This document shows positions 52,710 to 64,000 of a stretch of DNA of 64,000 nucleotides, one piece after another (positions within the stretch are counted from its first letter, which is position 1; every line of letters starts with the position of its first letter). The translations under genes and the position numbers were made by a program. Source of the stretch: Paracoccus saliphilus (GTDB lineage: Bacteria; Pseudomonadota; Alphaproteobacteria; Rhodobacterales; Rhodobacteraceae); NCBI RefSeq assembly GCF_028553805.1, contig NZ_CP067140.1, forward strand, positions 2,480,001-2,544,000, read 5' to 3'. The notes below the pieces were generated by a model. The model saw nothing but the letters and a program-made list of their open reading frames with translations. It ran no database searches and was not told the DNA's origin.

Positions 52710-54278
52710 TCAATGGCTGGTCTCGGACGCGGCGGCAGCACCCATCGGGGCAAGGCCGTCGGTCGCGTCATGCGGCAGGGCATCGTGATATCCGACCAGC
52801 AGCGATTCCACCGCCGGGCCGGTAATATCGGTGACCAGTCGCGGATAGACGCCCAACAGCAGCGTCATCGCGACCAGCGGCGCGAAAATCCATTTCTCGC
52901 GCGGGGTCATGTCTGAGATGGTCTTGAGGCTCTCCTTGATCAGCGCCCCGAAGGTCACCCGGCGATACAGCCACAACGCATAGCCCGCCGACAGGATCAC
53001 ACCGGTCGCAGCGACAAAGGCGACCCAAGTATTGGCCTTGAACACACCCATCAATGTCAAGAATTCACCAACAAAGCCAGAGGTCCCCGGCAGGCCGACA
53101 TTGGCCAGCGTGAAGAACATGAACACCAGCGCATAGACCGGCATCCGGTTGACCAGACCGCCATAGGCATCGATCTCGCGCGTATGCATCCGGTCATAGA
53201 TCACGCCGACACAAAGGAAGAGCGCGCCCGAAATGAACCCGTGCGACAGCATCTGGAAGATCGCCCCATCCAGCCCCTGCTGATTGGCGGCAAAGACCCC
53301 CATGGTGACGTAGCCCATATGCGCGACCGAGGAATAGGCAATCAGCTTCTTCATATCGGTCTGCGCCAACGCCACCAGCGAGGTGTAGACGATGGCAATG
53401 GCCGACATCCAGAAGACCAGCGGCTGAAGCAACTCGCTTGCCACCGGGAACATCGGCAGGGAGAAGCGCAGGAAGCCATAGCCGCCCATCTTCAGCAGCA
53501 CCGCGGCCAGCACGACCGAGCCCGCCGTCGGCGCCTGGACGTGGGCATCGGGCAACCATGTATGCACCGGCCACATCGGCATCTTCACCGCGAAACTGGC
53601 AAAGAAGGCGAAGAACAGCAGGGTCTGCATGCCGCCGACAATGGTGAAGCCGAGCACCCGGACCGTCTCGGACGGGAAGTCGTAATCCAGCAGGGCGGCA
53701 ATATCGGTCGTGCCCGCGGCGCGATACATGGCGATCATCGCCACCAGCATCAGCACCGAGCCGAGGAAGGTATAAAGGAAGAACTTGAAAGCCGCGTAGA
53801 TACGGTTCTTTCCACCCCAGATCCCGATGATCAGGAACATCGGGATCAGCCCCGCCTCGAAGAACAGGTAGAACAGGAACAGGTCCAGCGCCGTGAAGAC
53901 GCCGATCATCAGTCCTTCCAGTACCAGGAAGGCGATCATGTAATCCTTGACCTTTTCCTTGACATGCCAGGTCGACAGGATCGTCAACGGCATCAGGAAA
54001 GTGGTCAGCAGCACGAAGAGGATCGAGATCCCGTCCACGCCCATCTTGTAGCGCAGCCCCATGATCCAGGGGTGATCCTCGACGAACTGGAAACCGGTAT
54101 CCGCCGGATTGAAACCCGCCAGCAGGAAGAGCGAGATCAGGAAGGTCGCCGAGGTCGCGATCAGCGCCAGGTATTTGGCGTTTTTCTGCGCGGCCTCGTC
54201 ATCGCCGCGCAGGAACAGCGCCAGGATGAGCGCGGCAACGATCGGCAGGAAGGTGATGATCGAAAGTAGGTTCGTCAT
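52710..54278 (-). CDS. nuoM: NADH-quinone oxidoreductase subunit M
   Basis: The 522-residue antiporter-like subunit has [38 protein letters not shown] and [20 protein letters not shown], with the conserved Glu and Lys residues of the proton channel. It is 1 base from nuoL and 10 bases from nuoN. Confidence 0.96.
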   Translation of the reverse strand: MTNLLSIITFLPIVAALILALFLRGDDEAAQKNAKYLALIATSATFLISLFLLAGFNPADTGFQFVEDHPWIMGLRYKMGVDGISILFVLLTTFLMPLTILSTWHVKEKVKDYMIAFLVLEGLMIGVFTALDLFLFYLFFEAGLIPMFLIIGIWGGKNRIYAAFKFFLYTFLGSVLMLVAMIAMYRAAGTTDIAALLDYDFPSETVRVLGFTIVGGMQTLLFFAFFASFAVKMPMWPVHTWLPDAHVQAPTAGSVVLAAVLLKMGGYGFLRFSLPMFPVASELLQPLVFWMSAIAIVYTSLVALAQTDMKKLIAYSSVAHMGYVTMGVFAANQQGLDGAIFQMLSHGFISGALFLCVGVIYDRMHTREIDAYGGLVNRMPVYALVFMFFTLANVGLPGTSGFVGEFLTLMGVFKANTWVAFVAATGVILSAGYALWLYRRVTFGALIKESLKTISDMTPREKWIFAPLVAMTLLLGVYPRLVTDITGPAVESLLVGYHDALPHDATDGLAPMGAAAASETSH

Positions 54279-54279
54279 G

Positions 54280-56385
54280 TCAGTGCGTTCCCCGCATCAT
54301 CACCCAGATCAGCAAGCCCACGATGCCAAGCACCATCGCGAAGGCGTAATGGAACAGGTAGCCCGATTGCACCCGACCGGCAAAGCGGGTCAGGCGCGGG
54401 ATGATTCCCATGGCCACACCGTTGATGGCGCCATCGATAACCGCTCCGTCGCCGCGCGTCCACAGCTTGTGGCCCAACCATCTGGCAGGTCGTGTAAAAA
54501 TCACGTCGTAGATTTCGTCGAAATACCATTTGTTCAGCAGGAAGCGATACAGCGCTGGCTGCTGCGCGGCCAGTTTCGCGGGTGCTTCCGGGCTGCGGAT
54601 ATAGAAGATCCAGGCCACCAGGAACCCGCCCAGCATGGCGATGAAAGGCGAAACCTTGACCCATGCGGGCGAATGATGCGCCTCGTCCAGAACATGGTTG
54701 TCGGGATGCATGTAGATCGCCCCGCCGACTGGTGCCGCAACATCGGTGGCGACGGCGTGGCCCTCACCCTCGGCAGGTGCGGCGGCAGCGTCATGGCCCT
54801 CTTCCGTAGCTGCGGCCTCTTCCCCCCCATGTTCAGCCTCGGCGCTGGCATGTTCTTCGCCATGGCCCATGTGGAAGAACTCGGCGACGCGATCATGGCT
54901 GCCGAAGAAGGGCTGATACCAGACCATCCCGGCAAAGATCGCACCCACGGCCAGAACCCCCAGGGGAACGGTCATCACGCGCGGGCTCTCATGGGCATGC
55001 TCATGCGCATGATGATCGCCGCGCGGCTGGCCCCAGAAGGTCATGAACATCAGCCGCCAGCTGTAGAAGCTGGTAAAGGCGGCGGCGATGACCAGCATCC
55101 AGAAGGCATAGGTATTGCCGGCCCAAGCGCTTTCGATCGCAGCGTCCTTGGACAGGAAACCGGCAAAGCCGATATGGGTCAGCGGGATGCCCACCCCGGT
55201 GATGGCCAGCGTGCCGATCAGCATCGCCCAGAAGGTCAGCGGCACTTTCTTGCGCAGACCACCGTAATTGCGCATGTCCTGCTCGTGATGCATCGCGTGG
55301 ATGACCGAGCCGGCGCCAAGGAACAGCATCGCCTTGAAGAAGGCATGGGTCAGCAGGTGGAACATGGCGACCGAATAGACGCCGACACCCGCCGCCACGA
55401 ACATGTAGCCAAGCTGCGAACAGGTCGAATAGGCGATGACGCGCTTGATGTCGTTCTGCACAAGGCCCACGGTGGCGGCAAAGAAAGCGGTGGTCGCGCC
55501 GATCACGGTCACGAAGGTCTTGGCGTCGGGCGCGAATTCGAACAGCGGCGACATGCGGCAGACAAGGAACACCCCCGCCGTCACCATGGTCGCGGCGTGG
55601 ATCAGGGCGGAAACCGGGGTCGGACCCTCCATCGCGTCGGGCAGCCATGTATGCAGGAAAAGCTGCGCCGATTTGCCCATCGCGCCGATGAACAGCAGCA
55701 CCGCCAGAACCTCGGCCGCGTTCCAGTCGCGCCACAGGAAATGCATCTGTTCTTGCGCCAGCTCGGGCACCTGCGCGAAGATCGTGTCGAACTGGATCCC
55801 TCCGGTCATCCAGAACAGCCCGAAGATCCCCAGCAGGAAGCCGAAATCGCCGACCCGGTTGACGATGAAGGCCTTCATCGCCGCCGCGCCCGCCGACTGT
55901 TTCTTGAAATAGAAACCGATCAGCAGGTAGGAGGCGACGCCCACGCCCTCCCATCCGAAGAACATCTGCAAGAGGTTATCGGCCGTCACCAGCATCAGCA
56001 TGGCGAAGGTGAAGAAGGACAGATAGGCGAAGAAGCGCGCCTTGTAGTTCTGATCGTGGTCGAAATTCTCGTCATGGGCCATGTAGCCCATGGAATAGAG
56101 GTGAACCAGCGCCGAGACCGTGGTCACCACGACCAGCATGATCGCGGTCAGTCGGTCCAGCCGGATCGCCCATTCCGAGGTGAAATCACCCGAGACCACC
56201 CAATCGAAGACCGGGATCTGCCGCATCTCGCCATCGAAACCGAGGAAGACGATCCAGCTGAACAGCGCGGCGACGAACAGGATTCCCGTGGTCAGGTACT
56301 GCGCCGCCTGCTCGCCGATCAAGCGCCAGCCGAACCCGGCAATGATCGCCGCCAAGAGCGGGGCAAAGAGAATGAATTGTACCAT
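54280..56385 (-). CDS. nuoL: NADH-quinone oxidoreductase subunit L
   Basis: The 701-residue subunit has [40 protein letters not shown] and [20 protein letters not shown], then the C-terminal lateral helix. A low-complexity Glu/Ala/His stretch (about 505-555, [15 protein letters not shown] at its start) is inserted before the final part. It is the distal proton pump of complex I. Confidence 0.95.
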   Translation of the reverse strand: MVQFILFAPLLAAIIAGFGWRLIGEQAAQYLTTGILFVAALFSWIVFLGFDGEMRQIPVFDWVVSGDFTSEWAIRLDRLTAIMLVVVTTVSALVHLYSMGYMAHDENFDHDQNYKARFFAYLSFFTFAMLMLVTADNLLQMFFGWEGVGVASYLLIGFYFKKQSAGAAAMKAFIVNRVGDFGFLLGIFGLFWMTGGIQFDTIFAQVPELAQEQMHFLWRDWNAAEVLAVLLFIGAMGKSAQLFLHTWLPDAMEGPTPVSALIHAATMVTAGVFLVCRMSPLFEFAPDAKTFVTVIGATTAFFAATVGLVQNDIKRVIAYSTCSQLGYMFVAAGVGVYSVAMFHLLTHAFFKAMLFLGAGSVIHAMHHEQDMRNYGGLRKKVPLTFWAMLIGTLAITGVGIPLTHIGFAGFLSKDAAIESAWAGNTYAFWMLVIAAAFTSFYSWRLMFMTFWGQPRGDHHAHEHAHESPRVMTVPLGVLAVGAIFAGMVWYQPFFGSHDRVAEFFHMGHGEEHASAEAEHGGEEAAATEEGHDAAAAPAEGEGHAVATDVAAPVGGAIYMHPDNHVLDEAHHSPAWVKVSPFIAMLGGFLVAWIFYIRSPEAPAKLAAQQPALYRFLLNKWYFDEIYDVIFTRPARWLGHKLWTRGDGAVIDGAINGVAMGIIPRLTRFAGRVQSGYLFHYAFAMVLGIVGLLIWVMMRGTH

Positions 56386-56391
56386 GTTTCC

Positions 56392-56786
<395 letters not shown>

Positions 56787-56799
56787 GCTCCGATATTCT

Positions 56800-57398
56800 T
56801 CACAGCCCCTGCCCAGGCTTGATGTCGCGCATCTCCATCGTTTTGGCCGGATCGCGATGCATCTGGGCCACCACATCCTGCCGCTTGATATCCCGCCTGT
56901 GCCGCATGGTCAGGGTGATCGCCCCGATCATCGCCACCAGCAGGATCAGTCCGGCAAGCTGGAACGGCAGCAGATAGCGGTCATAGAGCACCAAACCGAT
57001 GGCATGGGAGTTCATCGCCTCAGCGGTGATCGGCGCGCTGCGCAGCGCCTCGGCCTGCTCCGAGGATTCCCATGCACCAAGCGCGATACCGAGTTGCGCC
57101 AGCAGCACGATGGCTATCAATCCGCCAAGCGGCAAATAACGGGCGAATTCGCCCCGCAGCTCGGCAAAATCCACGTCCAGCATCATGACAACGAAGAGGA
57201 ACAGCACCGCAACCGCGCCGACATAGACGATGATCAGCAACATCGCCACGAATTCGGCGCCTTGCAGGACGAACAGCCCCGACGCCGACAGGAAGGCGAG
57301 AATCAGCCACAATACGGAGTGAACTGGGTTCCTGGAGAGCACGACCATCAGGCCAGCCACGCAGACAGAGATCGCGAACAGGTAGAATGCGAAAGTGA

Positions 57399-57402
<4 letters not shown>
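56800..57402 (-). CDS. nuoJ: NADH-quinone oxidoreductase subunit J
   Basis: The 200-residue protein has five hydrophobic segments, [20 protein letters not shown] and [20 protein letters not shown] (the pi-bulge helix TM3 with its conserved Tyr/Gly). The cytoplasmic tail is charged. The start overlaps the stop of the preceding gene by 4 bases. Confidence 0.95.
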
Positions 57403-58303
<901 letters not shown>

Positions 58304-59335
58304 TTATACCCCCGCCCAACGGGTCCAGAACCCGCCGAGCACTTCGTATTTTGCCAGGAACGCCACGATTACCACCCAGGCCAGCGAGAGCGGTAGGAAC
58401 ACTTTCCAGCCGATCCGCATCAACTGGTCATAGCGGTAACGCGGCACGATGGCCTTCACCATGGCGAACATGAAGAACCAGAAGACCATTTTCAGGAACA
58501 TCCACAGCGCCCCGTCGGGGATGCCGGGGATGGGCGACAGCCAGCCGCCAAAGAACAACAGCGAGATCAGTGCGCACATCAGCCACATGGCGATATATTC
58601 ACCAGCCATGAACAGCAGGTAAGGCGTCGAGGAATATTCGACCATGAAACCCGCGACCAGCTCCGATTCCGCCTCGGGCAGATCGAAGGGCGGGCGGTTT
58701 GTCTCGGCCAGCGCCGAGACGAAGAACAGCACAAGCATCGGCAGATGCGGCAGCCAATACCATGACAGAAGCCCCGCACCGCTTTGCGCCTCGACGATCG
58801 CGGTCAGGTTCATCGAGCCGGTCGAGATGATGATGCCGATGATGATCAGGCCAAGGCTGACCTCGTATGAAATCATCTGTGCGGCGGAGCGCAGCGACCC
58901 GAGGAAAGGATATTTCGAGTTCGAGGCCCAACCGCCCATGATCACGCCATATACTTCGAGCGAGGAGACGGCGAAGATGAACAGGATGCCGACATTGATA
59001 TCGGCCATCACCCAACCCGGCGCGAAAGGGATCGCCACAAAGGCCAGCATCGCCAGCACCATCGACAGGAAGGGCGCGAGGAAAAAGACGAACTTGTCCG
59101 CCCCCGCCGGAATGACGACTTCCTTGACGATATATTTCAGCGCATCGGCAAAGGTCTGTAACAGCCCCCAAGGCCCGACCACGTTGGGACCGCGCCGCAT
59201 CTGCACGGCCGCCCAGACCTTGCGGTCGCCATAGACCATATAGATGAGCGAGCCCATCACAAAGGCGATCAGCGCAAGTCCCTGTAGCAGCAAGCTTAGC
59301 GCGATGCCCCAGGAGGATGCCCAAAAATCAGCCAT
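58304..59335 (-). CDS. nuoH: NADH-quinone oxidoreductase subunit H
   Basis: The 343-residue membrane subunit has about eight helices, with [20 protein letters not shown], then the quinone-loop acidic part [20 protein letters not shown] and [20 protein letters not shown]. It forms the quinone chamber with NuoB and NuoD. Confidence 0.97.
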   Translation of the reverse strand: MADFWASSWGIALSLLLQGLALIAFVMGSLIYMVYGDRKVWAAVQMRRGPNVVGPWGLLQTFADALKYIVKEVVIPAGADKFVFFLAPFLSMVLAMLAFVAIPFAPGWVMADINVGILFIFAVSSLEVYGVIMGGWASNSKYPFLGSLRSAAQMISYEVSLGLIIIGIIISTGSMNLTAIVEAQSGAGLLSWYWLPHLPMLVLFFVSALAETNRPPFDLPEAESELVAGFMVEYSSTPYLLFMAGEYIAMWLMCALISLLFFGGWLSPIPGIPDGALWMFLKMVFWFFMFAMVKAIVPRYRYDQLMRIGWKVFLPLSLAWVVIVAFLAKYEVLGGFWTRWAGV

Positions 59336-59353
59336 ATCGCCTGTCCCTCTTTC

Positions 59354-60118
59354 TTATGCCGCGGGAATGCCGCGCGCCTTGCAATCACGCAAGGCCTCTT
59401 GTGTTTCCATCACCCGCAGCCCCAGTGGCTTCTTGTCCGAGATCGTGAAGGCGGCGTCGATCAGCAGTTTGCCGTTACGCGTATCCTGTAACGTGCGGAT
59501 ATGGCGCCCGTAATGTGTTCCCTCGGCCTTGGCCCAACCTGCCAGCGCGCAGGTGGCATACGAAAAGGCGATATCGGCGTCCACCCCTTCGCGCAGATTC
59601 GCGACCACGCTGACCAGATCGTCACCCTTGCCTTCATTCAGCACCGTAACCCTTACGCCGATGAAATCCTCGGGGTCGATCTCGGTGCCTTCTTTCCATG
59701 TCGGCAAGGCAGGTTGGGTCCGGGCTGCGAATTCCTCGATCATCTTTTCCTGCGCGGTCTTGCGAGGCGGAAGATTCGGTGCAACGATCCCTTTGGGAAT
59801 GTCCAGATCCAGGTTGGCGTTCAGCGCCATGAGCTCTTCTTCGGTAACCGCGAAGGCTTCCTTCCCCTCGGGACTGTCGAGATCCATCGAGGTAAGTTCA
59901 CCATCCGGTTCGAGAATCAGGATCTCGCCCGATTTGGTCGAAACCCGCGCCCTTGTCAGCGATGTATCGCCGTCACCCTGCCCCGGTGTCGCTATCCTTG
60001 TCGTCAGATGCTCGGGTTTGCTGGGCGGGCGTTGATCGCTCGCACCGCAACCGGTCAGCAGCGCCAGCCCCAGAAGGGCGGCACTCAGGCTGACGGGCTG
60101 GCGAAGGGCTGGCCACAT
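59354..60118 (-). CDS. Lipoprotein gene within the nuo operon
   Basis: The 254-residue product starts at ATG 60118 and has a lipoprotein signal with LALLTGCG (Cys24). The mature part is hydrophilic, with EDFIGVRVTVLNEGKGDDLV and FSYATCALAGWAKAEGTHYG. I do not recognise a domain. It lies 4 bases after nuoG and 18 before nuoH, a place where P. denitrificans also has an extra reading frame. It would be anchored in the periplasm, away from the peripheral arm. Confidence 0.75.
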   Translation of the reverse strand: MWPALRQPVSLSAALLGLALLTGCGASDQRPPSKPEHLTTRIATPGQGDGDTSLTRARVSTKSGEILILEPDGELTSMDLDSPEGKEAFAVTEEELMALNANLDLDIPKGIVAPNLPPRKTAQEKMIEEFAARTQPALPTWKEGTEIDPEDFIGVRVTVLNEGKGDDLVSVVANLREGVDADIAFSYATCALAGWAKAEGTHYGRHIRTLQDTRNGKLLIDAAFTISDKKPLGLRVMETQEALRDCKARGIPAA

Positions 60119-60122
60119 GGCG

Positions 60123-62147
60123 TTACTCCGCAGCAATCGCCGGCGCCTGGCGCGCGGCGGCCATTCGCGACAGCTCGGCCATCAGCGGCGAGCTGCGCGC
60201 AATCGGGTTGGTAAGATAGAAGTCCTTGACCAGATTGACGAAATCGGCGCGGCCGAGATCCGCCAGCGACAAGGGCTGCCATTCGTTTTCCGGCACTTCG
60301 TCGATCTTGGCCAGATGCGGCACCGTCTTGACCAGCGCACGCCGCAATTGCGCAAGACTGTCCCAAGGCAGGGTCTGCCCAAGCTCGGCCGAAAGGGCAC
60401 GCAGGATCGCCCAGTTCTCCTTGGCTTCGCCCGGCGCGAAATTGGCACGCATGGCAAGCTGCGGGCGCCCCTCGGTATTCACGAAAAGGCCGTTCTCCTC
60501 GGTATAGCAAGCCGCAGGCAGGATGATATCGGCACGATGCGCACCCCGGTCGCCATGGCTGCCCTGATAGATCACCAACGGCCCTTCGGCGATCTCGACC
60601 TCGTCGGCGCCCAGGCTGAAGATCACCTCAGCGCCATCGATGGCCGCAGTCATTCCGCCTTCGGTCACAGCCCCCACATCCATCGCGCCCACGCGGCTGG
60701 CGGCGCTGTGCAGGATCAGCAGTTTCGAATTGGAGTTTTCGGCCAGCTTCATCGCATGAGCCAGAACCGCCTCGCCATCGGCTTCGCGAATGGCCCCCTG
60801 ACCGACAATCACCAAGGTCGGTTTGTCGCGGGTCTCGTCACTGATCTCTTGCGAGCTGAGCTTTTCCAGCGCGGCGCGATCCGTGCCCACATGCGCATAG
60901 TCATAGGTCAGATCGGCGGCCTCGCCGACCAGCCCGACCTGTGCACCATTGATCCATGCCTTGCGGATGCGCGCGTTCAGCACCGGCGCCTCCTCGCGCG
61001 GATTGGTGCCGATCAGCTGGATCATCGCGGCATTGTCGATATCCTCGATCCGCGCCGTGCCGGCATAGCCCGAGCGATTGCCCGCGGGCAGTCGCGCCCC
61101 GTCGGTGCGGCATTCGACCTGCCCCCCGAACCCCTCGAGAAGCGTCTTGAGACTATATGCCGCCTCGACCGGGGCCAGATCGCCGATCAGACCCGCTACT
61201 TTCTTGCCTTGCATCGCACGGGCGGCGGCGGTCAGGGCCTCGGGCCAGGTCGCTGGCCGCAATTTTCCGTTCTCGCGGATATAGGGCTTGTCCAGCCGCT
61301 GGCGGCGCAACCCGTCCCAAACGAAGCGGGACTTGTCGCTGATCCATTCCTCGTTCACGCCGTCATGGTTGCGCGGCAGGATGCGCATCACCTCGCGCCC
61401 CTTGGTATCGACCCGGATATTGCTGCAAAGCGCATCCATCACATCGATGGTCTCGGTCTTGGTCAGTTCCCAGGGGCGGGCGGTGAAGGCGTAGGGCTTG
61501 CTGACCAGCGCGCCCACCGGGCAGAGATCGATGATATTGCCCTGCAGGTTCGAGGCCAGCGTCTCGTTCAGATAGCTGGTGATCTCGCTGTCTTCGCCGC
61601 GGCCGGTCTGCCCCATCTGGCTGATCCCGGCCACCTCGGAGGTAAAGCGCACGCAGCGGGTGCAAGAGATACAGCGTGTCATGTGGGTCTCGACCAGCGG
61701 GCCGAGATTGAGTTCTTCCGTCGCCCGCTTGGGCTCGCGATAGCGGCTGAAATCGACGCCGTAAGCCATCGCCTGATCCTGCAAGTCGCACTCGCCGCCC
61801 TGGTCGCAGATCGGGCAATCCAGCGGGTGGTTGATCAGCAGGAACTCCATCACCCCTTCGCGGGCCTTTTTGACCATGGGGCTGTTGGTGCGAACCTCTG
61901 GCGGAGCGCCTTCGGGCCCCGGCCGCAGATCCTTGACCTGCATGGCGCAGGACGCAGCGGGCTTGGGTGGGCCGCCGACCACCTCGACCAGGCACATCCG
62001 GCAATTCCCGGCAATCGACAACCGCTCGTGATAGCAGAAACGCGGAATCTCGACCCCGGCCTGCTCGCAAGCCTGGATCAGGGTCAGATTGGGATCGACA
62101 TCGATTTCATTGCCGTCGATCTTGATTGTCCGCGTATCGGCCATCAT
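60123..62147 (-). CDS. nuoG: NADH-quinone oxidoreductase subunit G
   Basis: The 674-residue protein has a 2Fe-2S ferredoxin domain ([20 protein letters not shown]), [17 protein letters not shown], and the [10 protein letters not shown] 4Fe-4S site, then a molybdopterin-oxidoreductase-like part with [20 protein letters not shown]. It passes electrons in the peripheral arm. MMAD (62147) or the next ATG is the start; it is 8 bases after the DUF5333 gene. Confidence 0.95.
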   Translation of the reverse strand: MMADTRTIKIDGNEIDVDPNLTLIQACEQAGVEIPRFCYHERLSIAGNCRMCLVEVVGGPPKPAASCAMQVKDLRPGPEGAPPEVRTNSPMVKKAREGVMEFLLINHPLDCPICDQGGECDLQDQAMAYGVDFSRYREPKRATEELNLGPLVETHMTRCISCTRCVRFTSEVAGISQMGQTGRGEDSEITSYLNETLASNLQGNIIDLCPVGALVSKPYAFTARPWELTKTETIDVMDALCSNIRVDTKGREVMRILPRNHDGVNEEWISDKSRFVWDGLRRQRLDKPYIRENGKLRPATWPEALTAAARAMQGKKVAGLIGDLAPVEAAYSLKTLLEGFGGQVECRTDGARLPAGNRSGYAGTARIEDIDNAAMIQLIGTNPREEAPVLNARIRKAWINGAQVGLVGEAADLTYDYAHVGTDRAALEKLSSQEISDETRDKPTLVIVGQGAIREADGEAVLAHAMKLAENSNSKLLILHSAASRVGAMDVGAVTEGGMTAAIDGAEVIFSLGADEVEIAEGPLVIYQGSHGDRGAHRADIILPAACYTEENGLFVNTEGRPQLAMRANFAPGEAKENWAILRALSAELGQTLPWDSLAQLRRALVKTVPHLAKIDEVPENEWQPLSLADLGRADFVNLVKDFYLTNPIARSSPLMAELSRMAAARQAPAIAAE

Positions 62148-62155
62148 TGCAATCC

Positions 62156-62572
62156 TTACTTGGCACTCAGAAGCGATCCGGTGACCGTCTTCCCTGCTAT
62201 TTCGTCCCGCCCGAGGCGGCAATAACTCTCTGCATCGCCCTTTGTCACGCCATTGCGGGCCATGTAATCCTCGGCCACGCCATAAATGCGATCCTTGTCG
62301 GGCCTGCTATCCAGGAACGCCTCGATCTGTGCGTCAGAATAACCCTTGCCGCGAGCGTATTTCTTCAACGCCCGCGCCTGCGACCAGGCATAGATCATTC
62401 GCGCGTCGATAGACGGGCATTCGCGGCGGATGCGGTCGGCGATCCGCGCCGCGATCAGCCGATCATTGATGTAGCGCTCCTGACTCAACGGCTCCAATGC
62501 GGCAGCAGGCATCGCGGTCAGGGCCAGCGTCGCGGCAAGCGCTGCCGCCATACGGTTGCGGGTGGTTTTCAT
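62156..62572 (-). CDS. DUF5333 secreted protein between nuoF and nuoG
   Basis: The 138-residue product (ATG 62572) has a signal peptide ([20 protein letters not shown], cleavage near AAA-LEP). The mature part matches DUF5333: [40 protein letters not shown], then [11 protein letters not shown], with two cysteines. The family is known in Rhodobacteraceae without defined function. A 113-base gap separates it from nuoF. Confidence 0.8.
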   Translation of the reverse strand: MKTTRNRMAAALAATLALTAMPAAALEPLSQERYINDRLIAARIADRIRRECPSIDARMIYAWSQARALKKYARGKGYSDAQIEAFLDSRPDKDRIYGVAEDYMARNGVTKGDAESYCRLGRDEIAGKTVTGSLLSAK

Positions 62573-62685
62573 GGCTCGAGCCTCCGTTCTGTTATGGCGC
62601 GAACCATAACAAAGCGAGACCGGATTGACCCCACACGACACCGTGCGCAAGCTGTGACCGGATGTGGATATGTTCCGTCCAGCCT

Positions 62686-63981
<1,296 letters not shown>

Positions 63982-64000
63982 CTAACTTTCATTCCTCATC

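Overview
The window looks like a chromosome segment of a high-GC alphaproteobacterium of the Rhodobacteraceae, most likely Paracoccus or a close relative. The main evidence is the complex I (nuo) operon: its gene order and the small accessory genes between nuoF/nuoG, nuoG/nuoH and nuoI/nuoJ follow the pattern I recall from Paracoccus denitrificans. A DUF5333 protein, a TRAP transporter and the tRNA-Gly remnant fit the same group.

Three blocks are visible. (1) About 1-37300 is an integrated element, a lambda/siphovirus-like prophage. At its right edge a tyrosine integrase (36085-37164) is followed by an 18-bp copy of a tRNA-Gly 3' end (37283-37300) and the terminator that originally followed that tRNA. 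No matching intact tRNA lies at the left, so the other end of the element is probably outside the window. The glycan genes at 1-5007 would then be prophage cargo. The immunity region is at 30.66-31.79 kb: a Cro-like gene, a C2/CI-type repressor, a HIRAN protein and four near-identical 16-bp operators. Early leftward genes (30657 to 27378) lead to replication and regulatory functions. A small cargo region (25.4-27.3 kb) separates them from the late operon, which reads leftward from 25365: a Z-like virion protein, terminase small and large subunits, gpW-like joiner, portal, protease-scaffold-capsid fusion, decoration protein, head-tail proteins, tail tube, G/GT chaperones with a lambda-type frameshift site, tape measure, tail tip, host-specificity protein, fibre and a flavoenzyme-fibre hybrid. 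Early rightward genes (31823-36091) include a DUF2303 protein and two DNA methyltransferase-like proteins.

(2) 37503-46990 is a catabolic cluster for unsaturated uronates. A TRAP transporter (dctP, dctQ, dctM) would import oligouronides. A GH105 hydrolase and an unclassified 831-residue cytoplasmic protein would process them. KduI and KduD would convert 5-keto-4-deoxyuronate toward 2-keto-3-deoxygluconate. A LacI-type regulator sits divergently from kduI, and AT-rich motifs are shared between its promoter and the dctQ/dctP intergenic region.

(3) 47029-63981 is core chromosome, all on the minus strand: nuoF, a DUF5333 gene, nuoG, a lipoprotein gene, nuoH, nuoI, a carboxymuconolactone-decarboxylase-like gene, nuoJ, nuoK, nuoL, nuoM, nuoN, then birA, coaX, rnj and trmB. 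Most neighbours overlap or are a few bases apart, so this is a long operon joining respiration, cofactor synthesis and RNA metabolism.

The most interesting items are the flavoenzyme domain fused to a phage fibre module, the three-enzyme glycan protein, the internal capsid start and frameshift signals, the paired immunity promoters with near-leaderless genes, and the unclassified 831-residue protein of the uronate cluster.
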